Below, piece by piece: positions 39,059 through 46,865 of a stretch of DNA of 61,023 nt (position 1 is the stretch's first letter; each line of letters starts with the position of its first letter). The position numbers and the translations under genes are program-made. The notes under the pieces are model-generated. The model searched no databases. It saw only the letters and a list, made by a program, of their open reading frames with translations, and was not told the DNA's origin. Source of the DNA: Azonexus sp. (GTDB lineage Bacteria; Pseudomonadota; Gammaproteobacteria; Burkholderiales; Rhodocyclaceae); the NCBI GenBank assembly GCA_017983755.1, contig JAGOAU010000016.1, forward strand, positions 1 to 61,023, given 5' to 3'.

Positions 39059-39441
39059 GCCGCTGGACGTGGATCGAGGAGGCCGTCGTCTGGGCCGTGC
39101 ATGAGGCCCAACTGGCTGAACATGGTGGCTCGGCCGGGGTGCGCGATGCCGGGCTGCTCGCTTCGGCGCTGGCCCGCCCGCTCAATCTGGCAGCCTACGG
39201 CGAACCCGATGTCGCCGCCCTCGCTGCCGCCTACGGTTACGGCATCGCCCGCAACCGTCCGTTTATCGATGGCAACAAGCAGACCGCATTCGTCAGTACC
39301 GAGCTATTTTTGGCGCTCAATGGCGCCAGCCTGAGCGCCGACGATGCGAATTGCGTCGCCACCATGCTCGCCCTCGCTGCCGGCGAACTCGGCGAAGCCG
39401 ACTTCGCCGCCTGGCTGCGCACCCACACCACCCCCGCCTGA
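39055..39441 (+). CDS. Doc-like Fic-domain toxin with altered catalytic motif
   Basis: A 128-residue death-on-curing (Doc) family protein; Doc kinases phosphorylate EF-Tu. The Fic loop reads ARNRPFIDGNKQTAF at about residues 65-79. The catalytic His of the usual HPFxxGNKR motif is Arg68, and the arginine after GNK is Gln76. If the loop is aligned correctly, classical activity may be lost, although the partner antitoxin is kept. It ends four bases before the mtnA start, so both are probably on one transcript. Confidence 0.85.
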   Translation: MSRWTWIEEAVVWAVHEAQLAEHGGSAGVRDAGLLASALARPLNLAAYGEPDVAALAAAYGYGIARNRPFIDGNKQTAFVSTELFLALNGASLSADDANCVATMLALAAGELGEADFAAWLRTHTTPA

Positions 39442-39444
39442 CCC

Positions 39445-40533
39445 ATGAACATAGACGGCATCCCCACCCGCACCCTGCGCGCCCATCCCGAACAGCGCGT
39501 CATCGACATCATCGACCAGACCCGCCTGCCGCACGCCCTGCACTGGGTGCGCGTCGCCACGCTGGAGGCAGCGGCGCATGCCATCCGTGCCATGCAAGTG
39601 CGCGGCGCACCGCTGATCGGCGTCACCGCTGCCTACGGCCTGGCGCTGGCGCTTGCCGATGATGCTTCCGACACGCGCCTTGCCGCCGCGGCCGCCCTGT
39701 TGCGGTCAACGCGCCCGACGGCCGTGAATCTGCACTGGGCGCTGGCGCGCATGCAGGGCGTCCTGGCCCCGCTGCCCCCCGACCGGCGCTGCGCCGCCGC
39801 CTGGCTGGAGGCCGCCGCCATCGCCGACGAGGATGTCGCGCAGAATGCCGCCATCGGCCGCCACGGCCTTGGACTGTTGCGTCCGATCGCCCACCGGCAA
39901 GATAAGGCGCTCAACATCATGACCCACTGCAACGCCGGTTGGCTGGCCACCGTCGACCGCGGCACCGCCCTGGCGCCGGTCTATGCCGCGCACGATGCCG
40001 GCGTGCCGGTGCATGTCTGGGTTTCCGAGACCCGCCCGCGCAACCAGGGCCTGCTTACGGCCTGGGAACTCGAGCAGCACGGCGTCCCACACACCCTCAT
40101 CGCCGACAACGCCGCCGGCCTTCTGCTGCGCCAGGGAAAAATCGACGCGGTGATCGTCGGTGCCGACCGCATCGCCGCCAACGGCGATGTCGCCAACAAG
40201 GTCGGCACCTACCTGAAGGCACTGGCCTGCGCCGACAACGGCATTCCCTTCTATGTCGCCGCGCCGCGTTCGACCATCGATTTCGCCTGCCGCGAGGGCG
40301 CCGACATCCCGATCGAGGAGCGCGACGGCGACGAATTCCGCCTCGTCCATGGCCTCGACAGCCGCGGCGTGCCCTCGGCGCTGCGCCAGGCGCCGGCCGG
40401 CGCCGATGTCGCCAACCCGGCCTTCGACGTGACGCCGGCCTGGCTGGTCCGCGCCATCATCAGCGAGCGCGGCACCTGTCCGGCCAGCCGCGACGGCCTG
40501 CTGGCGCTTTACCCGGAAGAAAACCATGGCTGA
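39445..40533 (+). CDS. mtnA: S-methyl-5-thioribose-1-phosphate isomerase
   Basis: A 362-residue aldose-ketose isomerase related to eIF2B. Key blocks: MQVRGAPLIGVTAAYGLAL, the catalytic Cys in MTHCNAGWLATVDRGTAL and the catalytic Asp in VIVGADRIAANGDVANKVGTY. It converts methylthioribose-1-phosphate to methylthioribulose-1-phosphate (and, in some bacteria, 5-deoxyribose-1-phosphate). It starts four bases after the toxin gene and overlaps the aldolase gene by eight bases. Confidence 0.94.
   Translation: MNIDGIPTRTLRAHPEQRVIDIIDQTRLPHALHWVRVATLEAAAHAIRAMQVRGAPLIGVTAAYGLALALADDASDTRLAAAAALLRSTRPTAVNLHWALARMQGVLAPLPPDRRCAAAWLEAAAIADEDVAQNAAIGRHGLGLLRPIAHRQDKALNIMTHCNAGWLATVDRGTALAPVYAAHDAGVPVHVWVSETRPRNQGLLTAWELEQHGVPHTLIADNAAGLLLRQGKIDAVIVGADRIAANGDVANKVGTYLKALACADNGIPFYVAAPRSTIDFACREGADIPIEERDGDEFRLVHGLDSRGVPSALRQAPAGADVANPAFDVTPAWLVRAIISERGTCPASRDGLLALYPEENHG
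39699..39731 (+). repeat. 33-bp uptake-signal-like element, core only, in mtnA
   Basis: Perfect core GTTGCGGTCAAC; the first tract is absent, the second is GAATCT. Confidence 0.5.
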
Positions 40534-41155
40534 CCCGCGCAGTGAGTTGATCGCCACCGCCCGCGCCATGCAGCCGGCCGGCCTCAATCGCGGCACGTCC
40601 GGCAACGTCAGCGTGCGCCACGGCGCCGGCTTCTACATCACGCCGACCGGCATGCCCTACGAGTCGCTGAGCGCCGACGACATCCCGCTGCTGGCCCTCG
40701 ACGGCAGCCATCAGGGCCGGCGCAAGCCATCGTCCGAATGGCGCTTCCACCGCGACCTCTACGCCGCCCGCCCGGAAGTCGGCGCCGTGTTGCACGCCCA
40801 TTCGCCGTTCGCCGTCAGCCTCGCCTGCCTGCGCCGCGACATCCCGCCCTTTCATTACATGATCGCCCGCTTCGGCGGCGACACCATTCGCTGCGCCGAC
40901 TACGCCATTTTCGGCTCCCAGGAACTGTCGACCGCAGCATTGCACGCCATGGACAGCCGCAAGGGCTGCCTGCTCGCCAACCACGGCCTGCTGGTCGCCG
41001 GCCGCGACCTCGCCGAGGCGCTGGCGCTGGCCATCGAACTCGAAGAGCTCTGCGAGCAGTACTGGCGCGCCTGCCAGCTCGGCGAACCGGTCCTGCTGAC
41101 CCCGGAAGAGATGCAGGCAGTACAGGAAAAATTCGCGGGATACGGCCAGCAGTAA
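40526..41155 (+). CDS. class II aldolase, FucA-like; probable methylthioribulose-1-phosphate aldolase
   Basis: A 209-residue zinc aldolase whose sequence follows E. coli L-fuculose-1-phosphate aldolase from end to end. It has LNRGTSGNVSVR, YITPTGMPYE, the catalytic Glu71 in PSSEWRFH and zinc ligands His90/His92 (LHAHS) and His153 (NHGLL). These correspond to FucA Glu73, His92, His94 and His155. Next to mtnA, the likely role is the DHAP shunt: cleavage of methylthioribulose-1-phosphate or deoxyribulose-1-phosphate to dihydroxyacetone phosphate and an aldehyde. The usual annotation as MtnB dehydratase is less well supported. A 33-bp repeat copy lies at 40906-40938. Confidence 0.82.
   Translation: MADPRSELIATARAMQPAGLNRGTSGNVSVRHGAGFYITPTGMPYESLSADDIPLLALDGSHQGRRKPSSEWRFHRDLYAARPEVGAVLHAHSPFAVSLACLRRDIPPFHYMIARFGGDTIRCADYAIFGSQELSTAALHAMDSRKGCLLANHGLLVAGRDLAEALALAIELEELCEQYWRACQLGEPVLLTPEEMQAVQEKFAGYGQQ
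40906..40938 (-). repeat. 33-bp uptake-signal-like element in the FucA-like aldolase gene
   Basis: Core GCTGCGGTCGAC; the first tract is absent, the second (AAAATG) is perfect and in register. Confidence 0.65.
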
Positions 41156-41216
41156 GCGTTTCGGGCCGCAGCGACGGGCTTGTGGCAAAATGACGTCAGC
41201 CATCCGTCAGACATCC

Positions 41217-42926
41217 ATGTCCGAAAAAAACATCCGCTACGGCCAGTACCTCGGTGCCATCCGCCGTCGCCACCGGCAAGTCAGCTACAACGATGTCTTC
41301 GCCGCCGAGCGCGCCCTGCCCGTCCAGCGCGCCCAGTTGCGGCTGGTCGACCTGCATCGCTTGCTGACGCCTTACGTGTCGGTGCGCTTCGCCGAGCAGA
41401 TCCGGGCGGTGGTGCCGCTGGCGCTGATGCTGATCGGCTTCCAGGCGCTGGCCTTGCGCACGACCCCCGAGGAAGCCGAAACCATCACCCTCGGCATCTG
41501 CGCCGTGATGCTCGGCCTGATGCTCTTCATGGAAGGCGTCAAGCGCGGCCTGATGCCCTTCGCCGAGAACATCGGTTTCCTCATGCCCGGCCGTTCGAAC
41601 CCGGCGACCATCCTGATCTTCGGCACCCTGCTCGGCACGCTCGCCACCTTTGCCGAACCGGCGATCGGCGTCCTGCAGACGGCGGGTGTCAGCGTCTCGG
41701 CGGAACACGCGGGCCTGCTCAAGGCGCTGCTCGGCCCGTGGTCGGGTGCGCTGGTGCTGGCGGTTGCCGCGGGCGTCGGCGGCGCCGTCATGCTCGGCCT
41801 GCTGCGCCTGATGTTCGGCTGGCGCATGAAGACCCTGATCCTGATCATCGTCCCGCTGTGCCTGGTCATGACCGCCTACGCCGCCAGCCAGCCCGGGCTC
41901 GACCGCGTGCTGGGTCTCGCCTGGGACTGCGGCGGCATCACCACCGGACCGGTCACCGTGCCGCTGGTGCTCGCCCTCGGCATCGGCGTCGCCGCCTCCG
42001 CCGGGCGCGGCGACAACCCGCTCTCGGGCTTCGGCATCGTCACGCTGGCCTCGCTTTTTCCGGTCATCTTCGTGCTCGGCGCCGGCATCCATTTTTCCGG
42101 GCAGGCCCTGCCGCTGGCCCTCGAAGCGAGCGCCACGCCAGGCTGGCACCAGGAAACCCCGGTCGCCGAAATGCTCGGTGCCCTGCGCGCCATCCTGCCG
42201 CTGGTCCTGCTGCTTTTCGTCGTCCAGCACTTCCTGCTCAGGACGCCGATCAAGCGCCGCGACCTGTTCTTCTACGGCATCAGCGTCGCCGTCCTCGGCA
42301 TGATGGCCTTCAACCTCGGCCTCAGCGCCGGCCTGGTCGAACTCGGCAACCAGGCCGGCAACAATGTGCCGTGGGCCTTCGCACCCAACCGCGAAACCGG
42401 GGCGCCGCCACTCTACCCGCGCTTTCTCGGGCTGACCATGACCATGTTGTTCGCCTTCTGCATCGGTTACGGCGCGACCGTCGCCGAACCGGCGCTCAAC
42501 GCCATGGGGATGACGGTCGAAAACCTCAGCGACGGCGCCTTCAAGAAACGCCTGCTGGTGCATGCGGTCGCCTTTGGCGTCGGCGCCGGTGCCGCCGTCG
42601 GCATCGCCCGCATCCTCTTCGACCTGCCGCTGGCCTGGCTGCTGTTCGGCACCTACGCGGTCGCGCTGGCGCTGACCATCTTTTCCCGCGAAGAATTCGT
42701 CAGCCTGGCCTGGGACAGTGCCGGCGTCACCACCGGCCCGGTCACCGTGCCGCTACTGCTCGCGCTCGGCATCGGGTTGGGCAAGGCGGTCGGCGCACCG
42801 GAGGGTTTCGGCATCCTCGCCATGTGCTCGGCGGGGCCGATCATCAGCGTGCTCGCCGCCGGGCTGTGGATCGACCGCCGCAACCGGGCCGCCCACCACG
42901 GCAGGGAAGCAGGGAGAAGCCAATGA
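41217..42926 (+). CDS. DUF1538 family membrane transporter-like protein
   Basis: A 569-residue polytopic membrane protein of the DUF1538 family, with an internal duplication. The motif WDxxGxTTGPVTVPLxLALGIG occurs twice (LAWDCGGITTGPVTVPLVLALGIG near residue 240 and LAWDSAGVTTGPVTVPLLLALGIG near residue 498), each in a hydrophobic half of about seven helices. This two-fold architecture suggests a transporter; no substrate is known to me. It overlaps the following PII-like gene by four bases, so regulation by a PII-type signal protein is plausible. An in-frame ATG at 41190 is an alternative start; neither has a clear Shine-Dalgarno. Confidence 0.82.
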   Translation: MSEKNIRYGQYLGAIRRRHRQVSYNDVFAAERALPVQRAQLRLVDLHRLLTPYVSVRFAEQIRAVVPLALMLIGFQALALRTTPEEAETITLGICAVMLGLMLFMEGVKRGLMPFAENIGFLMPGRSNPATILIFGTLLGTLATFAEPAIGVLQTAGVSVSAEHAGLLKALLGPWSGALVLAVAAGVGGAVMLGLLRLMFGWRMKTLILIIVPLCLVMTAYAASQPGLDRVLGLAWDCGGITTGPVTVPLVLALGIGVAASAGRGDNPLSGFGIVTLASLFPVIFVLGAGIHFSGQALPLALEASATPGWHQETPVAEMLGALRAILPLVLLLFVVQHFLLRTPIKRRDLFFYGISVAVLGMMAFNLGLSAGLVELGNQAGNNVPWAFAPNRETGAPPLYPRFLGLTMTMLFAFCIGYGATVAEPALNAMGMTVENLSDGAFKKRLLVHAVAFGVGAGAAVGIARILFDLPLAWLLFGTYAVALALTIFSREEFVSLAWDSAGVTTGPVTVPLLLALGIGLGKAVGAPEGFGILAMCSAGPIISVLAAGLWIDRRNRAAHHGREAGRSQ

Positions 42927-43303
42927 GCCAGAATGAAATGATTGTCCTCACCGACGCCGTGCTGATTACCGCCATCGTCCAGCGCGGCCTCGCCGACATG
43001 GTCGTCCAGGTCGCGCAGGATGCCGGCGCCCAAGGCGCCACCATCTTTCACGCCCACGGCACCGGCGTGCGCCAGAAGCGCCTTGGCCTTCTCGGCCTGA
43101 CGATCAATGCCGAGAAGGAAGTGATCTACGTCGTCGTTCCCTCCGACCTGGCCGACAGCATTTTCGAGCGCATCTTCGTCACCGCCAAGATCGACACGCC
43201 GGGCATGGGCATCCTGTGGATGACGCCGCTGGAAAAGATGGCGACCTACGTTCCGCACGAAGTCGCCGCCCGCTTCGGGCTGCACGCGGAAGCGAAGAAG
43301 TGA
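42923..43303 (+). CDS. PII-family signal protein, first of a pair
   Basis: A 126-residue PII-like protein. It shows AVLITAIVQRGLADMVVQVAQDAGAQGATIFHAHGTG (beta1-alpha1-beta2 with the glycine turn), KEVIYVVVPSDLADSIFERIFVTAKIDTPGMGILWMTPLEKMATY. PII trimers bind nucleotides and dock on transporters or enzymes. The T-loop segment between the HGTG turn and EKEVIYVVV is short (VRQKRLGLLGLTINA), unlike GlnB/GlnK, and lacks the uridylylated tyrosine. It is coupled to the DUF1538 gene (ATGA) and followed eight bases later by a second PII-like gene. Confidence 0.82.
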   Translation: MSQNEMIVLTDAVLITAIVQRGLADMVVQVAQDAGAQGATIFHAHGTGVRQKRLGLLGLTINAEKEVIYVVVPSDLADSIFERIFVTAKIDTPGMGILWMTPLEKMATYVPHEVAARFGLHAEAKK

Positions 43304-43310
43304 GCCGGCG

Positions 43311-43661
43311 ATGAGCGTTCTCGCCCACATCGGCCGCGAGCTCGAAAAGCAGCTGATCACCGCCATCCTGCCGCCGTGCATGGGCCGCAAGCTGGTCACG
43401 GCGCTGGCCGAAATGCCGGGCGTGCTGTCGATCTCGCACCACCATGCGCGCGGCGTCGGCAACCGGCGCCTCAAGGCCGGCCAGCTTTTTTCCGGCGAGC
43501 AGGACGTGCTGATCGTGCTCGCCGAGGCGGCGCAGGCCGACGCCATCTTCGCCCGCGTCTTTCGCGAAGGGCGCATCGGCGAACCCGGCTCCGGGATGGT
43601 TTTCAGCGAAAAGGTCTTGCGCGGACACCCGATGATGCCGGTAGACTGGACGGACTGGTAA
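43311..43661 (+). CDS. PII-like protein, second of the pair
   Basis: A 116-residue protein with the same ferredoxin-like pattern: KQLITAILPPCMGRKLVTALAEMPGVLSISHHHARGVG, then a short loop, QDVLIVLAEAAQADAIFARVFREGRIGEPGSGMVFSEKVLRG. The gene position and the GxG turns mark it as a diverged PII relative. It is shorter at the C-terminus than its neighbour. Two PII-like proteins could form mixed trimers or read different ligands. Confidence 0.7.
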   Translation: MSVLAHIGRELEKQLITAILPPCMGRKLVTALAEMPGVLSISHHHARGVGNRRLKAGQLFSGEQDVLIVLAEAAQADAIFARVFREGRIGEPGSGMVFSEKVLRGHPMMPVDWTDW

Positions 43662-43676
43662 AAAAGGGGAGCAACC

Positions 43677-44195
43677 ATGAAAGGACGCGCAACAGTCCGC
43701 AGTTGCCTGTGGGCCGTCATTTTCGGCCTTTTCTGGCCGTCGACCGCAACCATCGCCCAGGAAATACGTGCACTGAGCACTGGACAGACGGTCTACCTGC
43801 CGATCTACTCGCACATGCTCTACGGCAACCTGGGCAAGAGCGGCAAGGCGTCGCAAGTGATGCTCTCGGCGCTGGTCAGCATCCGCAACACCGACGGACG
43901 GCGCCCGCTGCGCATCCTCTCGGCGCGCTACTACGACACCCACGGCAAACTGCTCGGCGAGCGCACGCCGACGCCGGTCGCCATCCCGCCCTACGGCACG
44001 CTCGAACTGTTCGTCGAACTGAACGACGCCTCGGGTGGTTCCGGTGCCAACTTCATCATCAAGTGGGATGCCGAGGCACCGATCAATCCGCCGCTGGTCG
44101 AAGCCCTGCACGCCAACATGGATGGCGGCAAGGCGGTCATCTTCATGACCCAGTCGGTGCCGATCAACGATCCGGCCGCCCCGCCCGCCAAGTGA
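43677..44195 (+). CDS. DUF3124 secreted protein
   Basis: A 172-residue exported protein with a signal peptide ending ATIAQ. The mature part, TVYLPIYSHMLYGNLGKSGKASQVMLSALVSIRNTD...PLRILSARYYDTHGKLL, is characteristic of the DUF3124 family (immunoglobulin-like beta-sandwich predicted). It has no known function. It sits between the PII pair and a K+ channel and overlaps the channel start (GTGA), so it is part of that operon. The signal-peptide codons coincide with a 33-bp repeat copy (43718-43750). Confidence 0.85.
   Translation: MKGRATVRSCLWAVIFGLFWPSTATIAQEIRALSTGQTVYLPIYSHMLYGNLGKSGKASQVMLSALVSIRNTDGRRPLRILSARYYDTHGKLLGERTPTPVAIPPYGTLELFVELNDASGGSGANFIIKWDAEAPINPPLVEALHANMDGGKAVIFMTQSVPINDPAAPPAK
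43718..43750 (-). repeat. 33-bp uptake-signal-like element at the start of the DUF3124 gene
   Basis: Perfect core GTTGCGGTCGAC, AGAAA at 17-21, AAAATG at 28-33. It overlaps the signal-peptide codons. Confidence 0.88.
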
Positions 44196-45226
44196 TCAAC
44201 ACCTCGCAGATCGGCTACATCGTCCGCCTGCTGTGGCTGGCGCTCGGCTTTCTGGTCGCCGTGCACATCTTCGGCACCATCGGCTACATGTGGCTGACCG
44301 AGGGCAAGTACTCGTGGTTCGATTGTTTCTACATGACCTTCATCACCGTCGCCACCATCGGCTTCGGCGAGATCATCGACATGTCGAGCAACCAGCCGGC
44401 GCGCATCCTGACCGTCATCATCGGCATCCTCGGCGCCGGCAACCTGTCGATGCTGTTCTCGATCGTGACGGTCGCCCTTCTCGAAACCGATCTTAATGGA
44501 AGCCTGCGGAGACGACGCATGGAAAAGGCAATCACCAAACTCAGGGGCCACTACGTGCTGTGCGGCTTCGGCCGCGTCGGACGCAACATCGCGCACGAAC
44601 TGGAAGCGACCAATCGCCACTTCGTTGCCATCGACGAAGAACGCGACAAGCTTCAGGACTACCGCGACAAGAACCCCGGCATGCTCTACCTGCACGGCGA
44701 CGCCAGCGACGACGACATGCTGCTGGCCGCCGGCCTCGAAGACGCCAAGGGACTGTTCGCGATCACCGAGGACGACTCGCGCAACCTGATGATCATCATC
44801 ACCGCCAAGCAGCTGAAGCCGACCATCCGCATCGTCGCCCGCTGCCAGGAAACGCGCAACAGCGAGAAGATGCGCAAGGCCGGCGCCGATGCCATCGTCT
44901 CGCCCGACTTCACCGGCGGCATGCGCATCGCTTCGGCGATGATCCGCCCGCATGTCGTCTCCTTCCTCGACGAAATGCTGAAGTCCGAAAAGAACCTGCG
45001 CATCGAGGAAATCCCGATCCCGGCCGGCTTCATCCCCAAGCCGATCGGCTCGCTCAAGCTGCGCAGCGCCAACTACGTGCTACTCGCCGCCCGCGAGCGC
45101 AACGGCAACTGGCAGTTCAACCCGGACAAGGAATTCCTGCTCAAGCCCGGCTTCACGCTGATCGCCATGGCCAGCGCCCTTGGCCGCCAGGAAATCGAAG
45201 CCCTGCTGATCGACATGCTGGGCTGA
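44192..45226 (+). CDS. two-helix potassium channel with RCK (TrkA-N) domain
   Basis: A 344-residue ligand-gated K+ channel of the MthK/Kch layout. The first helix is at about residues 12-33. The pore helix and selectivity filter ITVATIGFGE (filter TIGFG, residues 55-59) are followed by the second helix at about 70-98. The RCK domain starts with the dinucleotide motif CGFGRVGRNIA (124-134), and a TrkA-C region follows. The GTG start overlaps the DUF3124 stop. The last 66 bases recur, decayed, at 47209-47274. Confidence 0.9.
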   Translation: MINTSQIGYIVRLLWLALGFLVAVHIFGTIGYMWLTEGKYSWFDCFYMTFITVATIGFGEIIDMSSNQPARILTVIIGILGAGNLSMLFSIVTVALLETDLNGSLRRRRMEKAITKLRGHYVLCGFGRVGRNIAHELEATNRHFVAIDEERDKLQDYRDKNPGMLYLHGDASDDDMLLAAGLEDAKGLFAITEDDSRNLMIIITAKQLKPTIRIVARCQETRNSEKMRKAGADAIVSPDFTGGMRIASAMIRPHVVSFLDEMLKSEKNLRIEEIPIPAGFIPKPIGSLKLRSANYVLLAARERNGNWQFNPDKEFLLKPGFTLIAMASALGRQEIEALLIDMLG

Positions 45227-45530
45227 GGCAACGCGCGAAAATCGAGGCTTGATCGGACGCCGATGGTCAGGCAGGACGCCCGGGTTCGGCCAAGAGCTGC
45301 CGTTTGGCCAAACGATGGGATAACCGTCGTTCAGTCCTCATCCCAAAATTATTCTATTTTGCTGTCGCGCCTTCCCTGTTGTTTGAGCGACAGGACGGGA
45401 AATAAATTACTTTGAAAAATTTGATGACAAGTAATTATCAAAATACAATAATTTATAATGCATGCTCAGGCCTTTAAGAGCCCGTTAAAAACACTTTTAG
45501 ATTTCACCCTCACCACTTGGAGTGATTTAC
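45227..45530. other. AT-rich non-coding stretch before the kinase gene
   Basis: 304 bases without a gene. The first part still resembles host DNA and contains a perfect 14-bp palindrome, CGTTTGGCCAAACG (45301-45314). From about 45340 the sequence turns AT-rich. A TATAAT at 45454-45459 and a Shine-Dalgarno (TTGGAG, ending nine bases before the ATG) belong to the kinase gene. Confidence 0.6.
45454..45459 (+). promoter_or_regulatory. -10 box of the kinase gene
   Basis: Consensus TATAAT in the AT-rich leader, 72 bases before the ATG at 45531. The -35 region (about 45431-45436, GTAATT) is poor. Confidence 0.5.
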
Positions 45531-46865
45531 ATGTTTTATGTTGGAGATGTAATTGACGGCAAGTACATTGTTGACGGCCTGTGCAGTAATGCCGGAGGCA
45601 TGGGTACGGTTCTATTTGTCACGCCAAGGAATAGCGCACCAAAGTTTCAGGTGGTACTCAAGTACTGCAAAGACACGGCGGATGAACAACTGCAGCGATT
45701 TCGTCGTGAGGTCCGGCTATTGGCCTCATTCAAAGGGAATTCAAAAGTTGTGATGATCGCGGACCACAACCTTGATTGCGATCCGCCGTACTTCGTTATG
45801 AAGCACTACGCAGACGGTGACTTGCTTAAGCAGGCACCAGCAATTTCGCAGTCCTTGGAAGCGCAGGAGAAGTCAATTCTGCAGATGATCGATTGCATAC
45901 AGGAGCTGCATTCACGAAATGAATTTCACCGCGACATAAAACCCCAGAACTTCCTGCTGGATGGTGATCAGATCGTTGTATCCGATTTTGGTCTGACCAC
46001 GGAAATTGGCTCAGAAACTGGATTTACCAGAAGCTCCGTATATTGGGGCACGCATGGCTATATCCCCCCGGAGTTCTTGACTGGGGGATTCAAACACGCT
46101 GATGCCGCCGGTGATATCTTCATGCTTGGCAAGACAATCTACGTTCTATTGAGTCAGCGTGATCCGACGTATCTGCTAGGTGACGGCCTCCCTCCTCCGA
46201 TCTTTCATATCATTGAACGCTGCTGCAGTATTCCGAAAGCGCAGCGATATCAGAGCCTTGCTGAACTCCGCCAGTCGATAGTCGCTGCGTTCGACATATT
46301 GCTTGGTCGGGTTGGTGGCGTCGGGAAAGTGAAGCAACTTCTATCGGCAATTAATGATCGCCTAGAGCAAAGCAACAAGTACACCACGCAGGAGGTGTCC
46401 GAGTTCGTCGAGCAGCTAGCGTTACTCGACGAGCAAGAGCAAATTAAGATTTGCTTCGAGTTGACAGCGGAATTTTTTGCTGTGATTCGTCAGGGACCAG
46501 TCATTGCAAGTCTGCGCGTATTCCTTGCGGTTTACGAAAAACTTGTCGAGAGTCAGGGCTACTCGTGGAGCTTCGCAGAGACCATCGCAAAAAACATGAA
46601 AACAATCTTTTCGGGTGACGACGTGCCTCTGCCACAGAAGTCGCTTGCGCTTGACCTTGCAATTCGCGCTTCAATCTACATGAACCGTTTCGCGGCAATG
46701 GGTACATGCAGAGAGATGATCACATCCATCAATGACGAAACCCTTGGCCTCCAAGTGGTCGGTCTAATTACGAAGTACCAGGATACGTTTGTAGGTGGTA
46801 TCGAGCCAAGTGAATGCAATAGTGACAGTATTGCCAATGCCCTTCATGCCTTCCGGGCAAAGTAA
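45531..46865 (+). CDS. Hanks-type serine/threonine protein kinase with helical C-terminal domain, foreign-looking
   Basis: A 444-residue soluble kinase. The glycine loop is reduced (LCSNAGGMGTV, residues 17-27). The ATP lysine is Lys44 (VVLKY), the catalytic loop HRDIKPQN has Asp135, the metal motif is DFG 152-154, and GTHGYIPPE replaces the usual APE. Residues from about 265 to the end form a helical domain I do not recognise. There is no membrane segment or PASTA repeat. GC content is clearly below that of its neighbours, codon use is unbiased, and none of the 33-bp repeats occurs in or around it: signs of transfer. Such lone kinases occur in defence islands, but no partner is present. GTG at 45522 is a weaker alternative start. 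Confidence 0.85.
   Translation: MFYVGDVIDGKYIVDGLCSNAGGMGTVLFVTPRNSAPKFQVVLKYCKDTADEQLQRFRREVRLLASFKGNSKVVMIADHNLDCDPPYFVMKHYADGDLLKQAPAISQSLEAQEKSILQMIDCIQELHSRNEFHRDIKPQNFLLDGDQIVVSDFGLTTEIGSETGFTRSSVYWGTHGYIPPEFLTGGFKHADAAGDIFMLGKTIYVLLSQRDPTYLLGDGLPPPIFHIIERCCSIPKAQRYQSLAELRQSIVAAFDILLGRVGGVGKVKQLLSAINDRLEQSNKYTTQEVSEFVEQLALLDEQEQIKICFELTAEFFAVIRQGPVIASLRVFLAVYEKLVESQGYSWSFAETIAKNMKTIFSGDDVPLPQKSLALDLAIRASIYMNRFAAMGTCREMITSINDETLGLQVVGLITKYQDTFVGGIEPSECNSDSIANALHAFRAK

Noticed and set aside
40526-41155. Annotation as mtnB dehydratase
   Set aside because: The sequence follows FucA-type aldolase from end to end; gene position beside mtnA alone does not justify the mtnB name.
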